64,000 bases of DNA from assembly GCA_014706295.1 (NCBI GenBank), contig JACSVZ010000007.1, positions 434,001 through 498,000 of the forward strand, in the 5' to 3' direction. This stretch comes from Lycocorax pyrrhopterus obiensis. Taxonomy: Eukaryota > Chordata > Aves > Passeriformes > Paradisaeidae. Below are positions 46,401 to 57,014 of this stretch, piece by piece; position 1 is the first letter of the stretch, and every line of letters begins with the position of its first letter. A program made the translations under genes and the position numbers. The notes beneath the pieces were generated by a model. That model worked only from the letters and a program-made list of their open reading frames with translations. It did not search any database and was not told the DNA's origin.

Positions 46401-48695
46401 CCCTTTGGCTTCTGGAGGGGTTTTCATCACATCCTGGTTCTGGTGAGGATTATCCTCCTGTCACGCTCCTGCTCTGTTTTCCTTCCCTCCTCTCCCTCCT
46501 GGCTCTGCGCTCCTGCCTAGCTCTTTTTGGGTTTTTTTTCCCCCTGTTTTTTTCCCCCCTGTTCCTCTAATTTCACTTTCCACTCCTGTAGCCTTTCCCA
46601 GCCAGCTTTTAGCCTCTCCACTGCCTTTCACTCCCATCTCCATTGCCGTCACTAACGCCTTGAAGGGCTCAAGCACCACTTCCACCCTCCACTCCTGTGC
46701 TCTCTTCACCCTCTCAGCCATGGCTTTGTCCAGAAATTCCCTCTCCAGGCATCAGCACCGCGTTTCCAAAGGAGCTTCCTGGAAAAGATGTGAGGGCCAA
46801 AGGCTCCAGGGAGGGCTCTGCCAGCAATTTGGGCTTCGCCTCGCCGGGCTCTGGTGCAGGGAGACGTGTAATCAGATGAGGGGGTTTAATTGCCTGAGCT
46901 GTGGCTGCTCCTGCTGCTCCTCTGCCCTTGCAAGGAGGAAAGATTAGTCCAGAGGGCTAAATCTAACAGGGTTCACTGTGGTTTTTTTCCAGCACTGACT
47001 GTACGATTCATCACCAGGAGATTCATTGGAGACTACGACCCGACCCTAGGTAGGAAAACTCCTTTTCCTGGGTGCTGTCACCGTGGCACAGCCAACTCTG
47101 CTCCCAAATTCGCCATGTTCCCTCTTCTTCCTCCGCAACCGGACAGGCAGCCCACGGCCATCCTGACGCCTCCCTGGGCCCTGCATCCCTTTTTCCCTTT
47201 CTGTTGTTATTTAAGGCAAAATCTATTGGGACGAGCCATCGGATTGCACAGGGAAGTGCTGCAGGCTCAGTCGTTGGATCACGGAATCGTGTGGAATCAC
47301 AGGGTCACGCAGAACCATTTAGGATGGCAAAGACCTCTAAAAGTCCAGCCATCAAACCAACAGTTCCTCCTCAGTTCCTCGAATTCCTTCCCAATCTGCT
47401 GGGACGTGGCTTTTAAGGGACAGGAGGCATCTAAGCCCCTGGGGCCTGTGCTTTCCTGAATTCTGGGATTTTGGGGTTATTTTTGCATTTGCGCTGAAGC
47501 CGTGTCCCTGCTGGAACATCCCAGAAGCGTCCCCTCCTCCCGCTCTCCTGCGGAGCCCCTCTCCCTCCCTCGTTGCTCCCACACTTTGGTCACTGCTGCC
47601 CTCTCCGAGGCCACCCGGGCTGTGGCTGCTCCCCAGGGCTTCTCTCACACGCCTTCCCTGTGTGTCCTGCCCAGAAATGATCTACAGGCACGTGGCTGTC
47701 ATCGACGGGGAGATGGTGCACTTCGAGATCCTCGACACGGCCGGACAGGTGAGCTCAGCTGGGACACCAGCGTGGGAGCAGAGCGGCCTGCCTGCCGGGG
47801 AAGGCAGGCCCTGCTCTTCCGCTGGCTGGTCCCTGCTGTCTGGAATCTCATGGCGGCTGCCTCAGGGAAAGGGTGTTTTGGTGAATCGGTGTCCAGCCTC
47901 AGTTACAGTGGGGCTTCGGGTAAATGTTCCCCTGTTCCCGTGTGGGGCACAGCTGTGCTGCCTGCACCAGCGGAGCATCCTGGCGGCCCGAGGGAGCACT
48001 GAATCCCCCCGTATCCGTGCCAGGGCAGGGCCGATGGCTGTCCCCGCCTGCCACGCTGCCTAAGCCACCCCATCCTTGCCCCGGGCTGCCGGTGTTAGCA
48101 CTGCTGTCCCCAGACCCTTCACGCAGACGGCGCCGGGAGGTTTTCCGGGGTTGCCTCCCGCAGCGCCGGCGTTCCAGCGGTGCTGACGGGAGCCCGTGTG
48201 CCCCGGCAGGAGGAGGACTCCCTGCAGATCGAGGAGAAGATCAAGTGGGGCGACGGCTTTGCCGTGGTGTACTCGGTGACCGACCGCTGCAGCTTCGACG
48301 AGGTGATGCGGCTCTGCTTCCTCATCAACCACCTGCACGCCAGCCCCAAGCGCAGCGGCGCCGCCGAGCAGCCCCCCGTCGTCATCGTGGGCAACAAGAA
48401 GGACCTGCAGTTCGACAGGATGGTGTCCACCCAGGACGGGGAGAACCTCTCCAAAGCCCTCAAGATCCCCTTCTACGAGATCTCCACCCGGGACAGCTAC
48501 GAGGAGCCCGTGGCGGTGTTCAGCAGCCTCTACCAGGAGCTGCTCAGGCAGGGGCACTTCTCCCCGGGCTCCTTCAAGAGGAGGACAGTGTCCAAGCTCA
48601 TGGAGAAGATTCCCAAGATGCAAGCCAGCTCCAGCCTGAACTCCGCGGGCCGGAGCCTCAGCTTTAACTCCTTCAGGGACTACATTCCCGAGTGA
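43320..48695 (+). CDS. Ras-like small GTPase of the RERG/RASL11 group, complete 4-exon gene
   Basis: Exons 43320-43416, 46993-47049, 47675-47748 and 48210-48695 join in phase to 714 nt and 237 aa; all junctions are GT-AG. Seen in order: P-loop GQSAVGKT (25-32), switch I with YDPTLE (Thr50 equals Ras Thr35), DTAGQ (72-76), GNKKD (137-141) and EIS (166-168). The FITRRFIGDYDP, FAVVYSVTDRCSFDEV and FYEISTRDSYEE segments resemble RERG and RASL11. Unlike Ras, the P-loop has Ser-Ala where Ras has Gly12-Gly13. There is no CAAX box; the tail has a basic patch (FKRRTVSKLMEKIPKM), then a Ser-rich end (SSSLNSAGRSLSFNSF). It is probably cytosolic or nuclear, and its partners are unknown. I cannot assign an exact family name: orthology to RASL11A/B or RERG is not one-to-one by eye. 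Confidence 0.93.
45758..45767. promoter_or_regulatory. Perfect CArG box (SRF site) in GTPase intron 1
   Basis: CCTTATAAGG matches CC(A/T)6GG exactly and is palindromic. A CG-rich block with three GCGGCCGC-type words follows directly. Confidence 0.5.
45839..45866. promoter_or_regulatory. Inverted CCAAT pair (8-bp palindrome arms)
   Basis: AGCCAATT at 45839-45846 and AATTGGCT at 45859-45866 are perfect inverted copies with a 12-base AT-rich spacer. Each arm holds an NF-Y-type CCAAT. Located 72 bases after the CArG box. Confidence 0.5.
47275..47410 (-). mobile_element. CR1 LINE fragment
   Basis: GATCACGGAATCGTGTGGAA, TCACAGGGTCACGCAGAACC and ATTTAGGATGGCAAAGACCT form the reverse complement of an old CR1 tail. 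GTPase intron 2, antisense to the gene. Confidence 0.85.
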
Positions 48696-49502
48696 GCGGC
48701 CCGGCTCCAGCCCGGGGTGGGGGTGGCTGCTGGGGCTGTGCCGGCTCTCCGCAGGGGAAGGTCACGAGTGGAGAGGGTGGGACTGGGGTACAAAAGCCCG
48801 TAGGTTCTTCTTACGAGGGGCTTTGTGCCAGCAGGGAAGGAAGGTTTTCTTCATCCAGCCGATCCCTTTGTTCCCTCCTCCCCCTCCGGCATGGCTGCGG
48901 CCGCAGCCGAGGTGGCCCTGGTGACCCCGGTGCTGTTGGGACAGCCCTTGGAGGGAGGCCCAGCCGTGTTTTGGTGGGGCTCAGACCCAGCACGGACACG
49001 TCTGGGGGGGGGGGGCTTTCCCCCTGCCCTGAGCTGGCTGGGTGTGTCTGTACCCCAAATCCAGCAGCCACCATGGCGGGTGACCCCGAGGGCCGTGCTG
49101 GCTCCAGCCATTCCCTGGGAGTGGAGCCTGCTTCCTCCTCAGCGTGGCGGGTGAGTAAAACCCCCCGGGCCCCCAAAGCCTCGCAGCCCGTCCCGGCTGC
49201 GCTCCGTGGCACGGACACAACGGAGCCGATCCCAGAAGCCGCTCGCGGGTTCCCCTCTGTCTGCTCACCAGCTGCCCTGTTCCCGGAGGGAAAGTCACCG
49301 TGGGCTGGGCGCTTGTCTTGTTGCACAGGGATGGGGCAGGAAAGGTGTGGCGAGGAGCCGGGCTCGTGGCTCGTTCTCCTTCCCTCCCTCTGGGTGCTCT
49401 GTGTGGCCGGTGGGGGTGGCTGTGCTGGGACCCCCCTGTGGTGTCACCCCCCTGTCCCCCCTGTTGTGACCGACCCCGTTGTCTGCTGCCACGCCCTGTG
49501 AC
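48696..49502 (+). other. 3' UTR of the GTPase gene, with a G12 run
   Basis: About 0.8 kb between the stop and the poly(A) signal, GC-rich. A run of twelve G at 49004-49015 lies on the sense strand and could fold into a quadruplex in the mRNA. No coding signal was seen. Confidence 0.7.
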
Positions 49503-49508
49503 AATAAA
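49503..49508 (+). terminator. Poly(A) signal of the GTPase gene (AATAAA)
   Basis: AATAAA in ACAATAAAAGCC, followed by GT-rich sequence. It gives a 3' UTR of about 0.83 kb. Confidence 0.8.
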
Positions 49509-50604
49509 AGCCGAGTTCCCAACCGCCTGTGGCACTCCCAGGAGAGGTTATTTTAGGGAGCTGAAGGAAAGGGGTGCACGGTGTGGGATCACCCTTAAAT
49601 TAAGGCTCTCCTCCAAGCCCTGGCACCATGAGCCCTCCTGGCTCCCTCCATCCCTAAAAGGCTTCCCTGGAGGATCACAGCCTGGGAAACCACTTATCCC
49701 ACCTCCCCAGCCGGCTCCAGAACCCTCCCAGACACCCACCCACCCCCTCCCCTCCCGCAGCTCCCAGAGGTGTTTCCTGGCGCTGCCGGTGTCTGTCCGA
49801 GGGATTTCCCTCCAAGGTGGGGGGATTCATTAAATTCCATCTCTGTTCATACACCCACACTCTCCCGTGGGGGGAAGAACAAGCCCCATGAAGGGGCTGG
49901 GCTGGGCAAGCAATCTGGGGCTGCTCCTTCTCAGCACCTTCATTAACATCCCAGTTTTATCGAATTAAATTTAGTTTAGTGAATTAAAATTCTGCCCATA
50001 CGCAGAGCCCAAACGGGGCTAAAACGCCTCAGGGGGCCGGACAAGGGGGGTTTTTTGTTTATTTTTAGGGGGTTTATGGCATTCCCAAGGGAGTTGAACA
50101 CTGGGAGCTGGGCTGGGGGTTTGTGGCCCAGCAGCTGGGGTGGGCGTTGCTGCCCTGGCTGGAGAGGAGCCGGTTTGGGAAGCGCTGGGATGGGGAGAGA
50201 AGAGCCCAGGAGGGATTCAGCTCCACTGGGACGCCGGACACACACTCGAGCCTGTCAAAGGAAGGGTTTGGGTGCCCTCGTTCCACGCTGCTCGGTTCCC
50301 AAATACCCCCAAGGCTTGTCCGAGGGGATGGATTTAGCTGCCGGCTGGAGCCGGGCGTGGCGGAATCCCGCAGTATTCAGCAGGAATTACTCCAAGTGAT
50401 GGATGGGACAGGACCAGCCCGCGAGCAGGATGCCGGGCCAGCGCTGGAACAGCATCCCCAGCGCTCCTGGCAGTGGAGGAGCACTCGGCACGGCCGGGAT
50501 CGCTGTCCTGGAGTAACCCCGGCCCTTTTTTATATCCCAAGGAATCCAGGAGGCTCCGCGTGGTCGCTGCCACGGCCCCTCACCAGGGCTCCTGGCCCTG
50601 CCGC

Positions 50605-50720
50605 TATAATTAGCACCAAACCTCATTAGGAGAGGCAGGGGCAGCTCTTCAGGACTGGTAATTGCTAATTGCTGGAAGCCTCTAATGGCTCTCCAGGGGC
50701 AGTTTCCTCTCCCTTATAAA
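50605..50720. promoter_or_regulatory. Cluster of TAAT-core words followed by TATAAA
   Basis: TAATTAG, CATTAGG, GTAATTGCTAATTGC and CTAATGG occur within 85 bases in otherwise GC-rich DNA. CCCTTATAAAGG follows 25 bases later. The cores match homeodomain sites. A regulatory role is inference only. Confidence 0.35.
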
Positions 50721-50854
50721 GGAAGGTCTTGAGGATGCGGCATCCATCGGGGTGGGGAGAGGTTGTGGGGGGAGAATTCCGGGGGGCACAAATCCTAAAT
50801 TCCTGTGGTGAGGGGTCTGCAGGGCTTGGGCAAGGGAGGGAGGAGGAAGGACAA

Positions 50855-50908
50855 AAACGAGAAGGAAAAGAAGAGGAAGAAGATGAGGAGGAAGAGGAAG
50901 GTCTGTGC
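50855..50908. repeat. Purine-rich GAAGAGGA tract
   Basis: AG-only stretch with irregular GAAGAGGAAGA steps. Confidence 0.8.
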
Positions 50909-51225
50909 CTTACTCGGAGCAGAGCCCGGAGCGTCAGAGCCCCGGGCAGGTGAGTCCAAGCCAGGTCCCTGGAAAGGAGGTGCCCAGAGCTCCCTTGGAG
51001 CCCCTTGGAGGCACAGGTGGTTCCGTGGGGCTGCGGGACCTGCAGCCCCCTCCCTGCCGAGCAGGGCAACGCCACTACAGCCACACTTCAGCGGGGTTTG
51101 GGAATGCAAGCCAGGAACGAGGGCTGGGGTTTGGTTTGCCTTGGAGCCCTCCCGAGAGAACCACAGCCATCCTCGGGGAGCACTGAGGGGCCTCAGGGCT
51201 GCTAACAGCTCCTGCAGGGAACAGG

Positions 51226-51382
51226 GATGGATGGATGGACGGACAGATGGATGGATGGATGGATGGATGGATGGATGGATGGATGGACAGATGGATGGAT
51301 GGATGGACGGACAGATGGATGGACGGATGGATGGACAGATGGATGGATGGACGGATGGATGGATGGACGGATGGACGGATGG

Positions 51383-51418
<36 letters not shown>

Positions 51419-51447
51419 ATGGACAGATGGATGGATGGATGGATGGA
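51226..51447. repeat. (GATG)n tetranucleotide array with GACG and CAGA variants
   Basis: About 55 tetramers over 222 bp, mostly GATG with interspersed GACG and ACAG variants that partly form higher-order steps. Both strands read as long stop-free frames (Met-Asp-Gly-Trp and Ile-His-Pro-Ser), which is a by-product of the repeat. Confidence 0.97.
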
Positions 51448-53756
51448 GCTGGGCTGTCCCGTGCTGATCCCCCGTGTGCAGCTGGCAAGTGCCACCTCTC
51501 TGGGCACACGTGGCTGTCCTCGAGGTTGTCCTGCACCTTCCCAGCTCCGCGGGGAGAAGCTGAACAATTCTGGTCTCATCATCCGAACGGCATCTCCAGG
51601 GCCAGGACTGAATTTGGCAGCAGGCGGGCTGCAAATCTGCTCGCCAGATTTCTGGGAAGCTGGGGAGAGGCGGATGAAGCGGAGAGGTCCTTTCCAAGAG
51701 CTCCCTCGCTGTGCTCACCCCCAGCAGCTCCCTGGCATGCCAGGCCCCCCCATTATCCCCCTTCGTCCCCTCTGCCAAGGGGTTTGCTGGAAAACCAAAC
51801 CCCTGGGCTGAGGCTGTGGGGTGCAGCTGCTCTCTCTTCGCAGCCACAGCTTTTGTCATCGGCCGTGCCTTGTTTTAATTTAAAAAAATAGAGTTTTGGG
51901 GCTTTTCGAAGGCTTCTCCTGGAGGAGCAGCATGTGGGTCTGGCCTCGCAGCAGCCCCGTTCCTGGGAGTGGTGGGGACAGTGGAATTGCCAACAGCCTT
52001 TTCCAAGCAGGGAGATCCCAAACCAGAGAGAGAGAGATCCCAAATCAGCATCCTCACCCCGCTCTGAGGGATTTGAGCTCAGAGAGGGAACATTGAGGGT
52101 GTCTGGGTGCTGCAGCATTCCCTGGATTTAAGGTACCTGGGCTGGCTGTGGGGGTGCAGGGGGCTGAGTGCCCCATTACGGGGTTTTCCTCAGCGCAGCG
52201 GGCTCCCCTCTCCCCACATTAGCAATTTTAGGGAATATTGTGGGTTAGGAACATGGGTTTGGTGTCCCCAAAATATCAGGCTTTGCCTGAAGGGAAAGGG
52301 GGGGGCAAGGGGTGCACGGGGGCTGTTTCCATCCTGCCAACACCAACCAAAACTGGCAGCTGGAGCTGGTGACTTTCCAGCTGGAAAGTTATCCGTCCAC
52401 GGATTATTTCGGGTGCTCCAGGCTGTTCCCCAGCCCACTGTCCCCCCAAAATCTGCTGCTCGACGTGAGACCCTCCCAAAAGGCCAGATGGGCTGTGGAT
52501 GGGCACAAAGAGCCCCCAAATCCAGGCGCTGCTGGTTTGTGGGACACAGCTGGGATGGGAAGGGACCGTGGTCCCTTCCAAGGGCTGTTCCTGTTTATAA
52601 GGCCACGTTGTCAGTGCAAGCCCTGCTGCTCGTTTTTTTTTTTGCTTTATAAATAGCTGTGGAGTTCATGGAAATCTGGGATTGCTTTCCAGGAGGAAAT
52701 CTGGGCTGAGATTCGGGGATTTAGGAACCACATTGCCCTTTTTGCCCCTTTTTTTTTTTTATTCCTTTTAAACTGAGCAGTAGCTCAGCTCCAGTAAGGA
52801 GCCCAAAGCTCCCCAAGGCACGGAGAACTCCAGCACAGCCAAAGGCTTTTGCTGGCCCTGAAAGGCGAGGCTGGGAACTGCAAGGGGAAGGAAAACCCGA
52901 GGAGAACACCCACCACGGCACATCGGCTGGTTCATTCCCGGGATGGAGTCTGAAGGTATCTTTTCCCTTTGGATAAACTCTGGGAGGGCAGGAAGATGGG
53001 ATATTCACGTCCATCCATGCTGCCAGCTTTGGGGAATCCACTCTGGTTCCTCGCTGTGTCTCCCAGCTTTCAGATACCGTGGATAAATGGATAAAAATGG
53101 GAGTTTGGTGTGGGCTTGTGAGGCACCACAGGATCCATCCCCACAGGGAGAGTTTTGGGATGAGGCTGCTCCCCACTGGGGAAAAAGGAGGAGGAATGCC
53201 AAGTCCTGGAGGCACTTTGCTGCTCCCACCAGTTTTCCTTTGCTCTTGGCCAACCCACACAGCTTTCCTGCATTTTTTTTTTTTTTAATAATAATATTTA
53301 AGAAACCCCAAACCAGAAACCCCCAGGAGGGCCTGGCTGGGAAGCTGCGGCTGTAAGTGCTGGTGCTTAAAGGCTGTGGGAAAATATTGATGGAAAGGGC
53401 TGGGCCTTCCCGAGTGCAGCCCCACAGAAGTGGAAAATCCCTGCGGCTCTCCACGCTCTCCCTTTTTCCGGGCAGCCTGGAAGGTGACGAGAGGGCTCTG
53501 GAAAGGAGTGTGATCCACAGGGCACGCAGTGATGGAAGCCTCTCCCGGGGACACTGATCCTAAATCCCAGCGGGAACAGCCCTCAGTCCCTGTTTTCTGG
53601 GGGTTTCACCAAAAAGCTTGGATTCCCGAGCTCTGCTTGTGGGTGCCGGTGGGTTAAACGTGTTTCCAGCCTCCCACTCCATCCCCTCCCCGGGCGCTGT
53701 CCACCCGTGGGTGCCGCATCCCGCACGGCCCGGCGAACCCGGAGCGCTGGCAAATC

Positions 53757-53940
53757 CCAGAATCCCGGAATGGTTTGGGTCGGAAGGGACCTTAAAGCCC
53801 ATCCAGTTCCAACTCCCTGCCACGGGCAGGGACACCTCCCACCAGAGCAGGTTGCTCCAAGCCCCTCAGCGACCTTGGAGCTTGGGAAAGCCCTGCTGGA
53901 TATAAAAAAGCAACCTCAAGGTCTTTCCAACACTGAAAAG
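53757..53940 (-). mobile_element. CR1 LINE 3'-end fragment
   Basis: CCAGAATCCCGGAATGGTTT, GGGTCGGAAGGGACCTTAAA and CAGGTTGCTCCAAGCCCCTC: a well-kept reverse-complement CR1 end, then AAGGTCTTTCCAACACTGA. Confidence 0.93.
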
Positions 53941-56642
53941 TGAGGAAGAGGGAAAAGATGCTCCATTCTGCACAGGAAGAGACTTTAAAATGTTTTAAAA
54001 AGCCCCTCTGGAAGCAGAGGGGCAGGACAGCCTCCTGGAATCCAGGGAGCCACCCCAAAATGTTTTTTTTCCCTGAGACCTGTCGAGGCTAAGTGGTTTT
54101 TGTTGGCAGTGGGAGGAAGATGAAGGGAGGTTTCGTTCTGCTCGTGGGAGCCGGCTCACGCTGAGGTTTGTGATGGGCAGGAAAGCTCGTGGAACCATTC
54201 CTCCTCCCAAAAACCAGGGGTTCTGGGAGGGTGGGACAGGGCTTGGCCCAGACCCCCAGGCCACGTGAGGAGCTGGGGGGGCCCAAACTTGCCCCAATAC
54301 CGAGTTGCTGAAAGCTCCAGCAGGATTTTCCCCTGGGATTTGCACTGCTTTTTAAGAAAAGGTTTTTAAAACCATCCCCGTTTCCTGCACCCCGCCTGGG
54401 TACGGCCCCCTGTCCCTGCTTATCCCACCGCATCCGCGCCATCCCGGGGTCTCCCTAATCCCACCTCGGGGGCCCCTCTGCCATTCCACGGGTGGGATTT
54501 GTTCTTGTGCCGTGTGACAGAGCTTTGCCTTCAGCTGCTGCAGCCAAACAGCCCCACCTGCCGCCCCCCTCCCAGCCTGTTTTGGGGTGGGAAACAGGGA
54601 CTTGCCAATCCTTGCGCAGCTTTTGTGGCGTTTGGGTGCTGCTGCCACGTCCCTTTCTCTCCTCTGGACGGAAGATTAAACCTTCCTGGTGTACCAGGGT
54701 CCCAGATGATCCCAAAGATCCCTTTTGTTCCCTCCTCTGTCCTGTTTCTGCAGGTTTTGCAGCCGAGCCGAGCTCTCCCTGGGGCACATGGATCTACGAG
54801 GCCTCACCAAAGGGTGGTAAATCCCACACCAGCAATTCCATCAGCTCCGGCTGACGCAGGGGGTGAACAGCTCTCAATCACCACAGGGTTAAGTCACTGC
54901 TACTTGTTCCCCTTTTCCAGGTCACGGGGAGTGCCGAGCCCCTCAAGTGCCTGTAGCATCCCTGGTGGAAGGAACACCCCTTCTTCCTTGTTTTTTTTTT
55001 TAAATTTTTCCCTTTATTTTACCCAGTTTTGGGGTCCCACGAGTCCACCACCTACAGGTCTCCTGACTGCATTCCCAGGGGATCCCCATTCCCTTTGGGA
55101 TGGACAACATGGTCTCCTAGCTCATATCCAAGCTTTTTTCATCCTTTCTCCTTATCCTGGATCCACCTCCTCTCTGGCTCCGGAGCCCCCTCTCGTCCTG
55201 ATGTGATCCATCATTTTTCCCTCCATCCAACACTGGATATTGCCCCAGCTGCAATGAAAAATTAATCCTGGAGAGGAAAGGCCCCTCCAGGGGCTTATTT
55301 GGGCCACAGATGGGAATTTTCCTGGTGGATTTGGGACTCTCCTGAAGAGCAGCGTCTGGGGTGGGCAGGGCTTTGGCCTTGGGATTGCCGGGGCTTTGCC
55401 GGGATGCAGGGTGGGGAAATGCTTTCAAATCCCAAGTTTTTTATCTCTTGGCAGCCAACAGGATGTAATATCACTTGGAAAATCCAGGTCTTCCCTGATC
55501 ACCTGTAGATTGGTGACCACAGGGTGAGATGAGCGTGAATGGGGACTGGAGCATGGAAATCTCAGACTTCCGGAGTTTTTGCACCGGTGGGGATTGCAGG
55601 TATCCCTGTGGGTTTGGGTGCACTCTTAGCTGCAGCACCCATTTTGGCAGCCCTGGAGTTGATCTAAGGGGCGGTCCAGTGGCTCCTGTGAAGTAGGAGC
55701 AGGGATAAAATCCCCCCAAATTGAATAATAACAACAGCAAAAGCCAAAGCAGAAGAACGAGGAGGCTCAGCACTCCCAGGGCTCCACGCGTGCGGATTCA
55801 CACGGGTATAGCAAAGACTCAACCGGAGCCACCTCAGCAAACTGGCAAAAAATCCCTTTAAAATTATTCCCCTATAGATAAAAGCCTTCAAAAATGAATG
55901 TTTTTCATGTCCTGCCGCTGCTGGGGATGCGGCTACCTGTGGCTACCTGCGGGCTGCAGGGGAGCAGGCGGGAGGGACAGAGGGAGGGAGCTTGGCTTAA
56001 GTAACGCTCCTGGGTTAGTCTGGATCAAGTTCCTTCGGCTCCACGGGTCCCGGACGCGGCCGGGAGGGAAAACTGCCCGGGGAAAGAGGAGGAGAACCTG
56101 CTGCTGGTGGGAAAAACATCGGGAAAAACATCGGGGACACTTCGGGGGCTGCGACAGCATCCCTGAACCTGCTTTTGGGTAAGGGGGTGACGGGGGGCGC
56201 AGGAGTGGCTGGGCTGTGCCAGGGGAGGTGGCACCATTCCCAGCCTGCCACCGGGCAGCGGGATGCGGCCTGGGATACAGGGACAAGCCAGTGCCACCCC
56301 ATGAAGCTGTCACCGCGGGTGACCTGGCGGAGCAGCAGGTCCCCTCGGGGTTGCCCAGCGCCCAGACCCCGCGCACAGGCGGTTCTGCTCCGCGCATTAT
56401 CCAAACGCTTTTCCAGGGAAGAGAGAGAGAGGAGATGGAAAGAGGACGTTGCATCCCGTTCCCCCCCCCCGCCTTTCTCTACCCACCCTGGGATGTTTTC
56501 CTGCACCCCTGGCTGTTTGCTGCCGCTTCCAAACCGAGCGGGGAAGTGATGCCAAACCCCACGGAGCAGCGGGGGCTGGAGCGCGGCCCCGGTTCCCATT
56601 GTCCATGGCCCCGTCTCCCCGCCGGGCTCCGGGCCACGCGTG

Positions 56643-56674
56643 TCCTCCTCCTCCTCCTCCTCCTCCTCCTCCTC
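56643..56674. repeat. (CTC)n microsatellite
   Basis: About ten pure CTC triplets upstream of the GH31-like gene. Confidence 0.95.
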
Positions 56675-57014
56675 GGTGTCACTGGGTGCTGCTGGCTGTG
56701 CCAAGGGGCTGAGCCCCTGGGTTTGGGGGCTGAGCCACTGTCACCGAGCCCAGCAGCGGGATTTGCCCCGGAGGAAGCTGCGGGAGGGACTCCTCTTACC
56801 TCGGGATCAGCGCAGAGAGGACAGAGTCGCAGCTTTCCTCCTTTTAAACCGTTATTTCATTTGATTGGCTTTTTGTGCATGCTTTCGGAGCTATCCCAGA
56901 GGATCTTTTGGAGCTGTCCCAGAAGATCGTGTGGAGCTATCCCAGAGGGTTTTCTTTCCTGTGCTGCTGCAGGACGGGAGAGCAGCGGAGCCGCAGCATC
57001 CCTGCGATCGCGCC

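Larger units (their letters stand above)
43417..46992 (+). other. GTPase gene intron 1
   Basis: 3.6 kb and GC-rich. Its notable part is 45650-45870, with a CArG box and an inverted CCAAT pair (listed next). Elsewhere it is ordinary; no repeat or second gene was recognised. Confidence 0.7.
49509..57014. other. Intergenic spacer before the GH31-like gene
   Basis: 7.5 kb. It holds a TAAT-rich cluster (50605-50720), the GATG array (51226-51447), one CR1 copy (53757-53940) and several poly-T tracts. A CTC microsatellite (56643-56674) lies 340 bases before the next start codon. Open frames here either read the repeats or lie in GC-rich DNA with no family match. Confidence 0.6.

Noticed and set aside
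50795..51891. Long frames of Ile-His-Pro-Ser and Met-Asp-Gly-Trp repeats
   Set aside because: Direct translation of the GATG array. No flanking coding signal.
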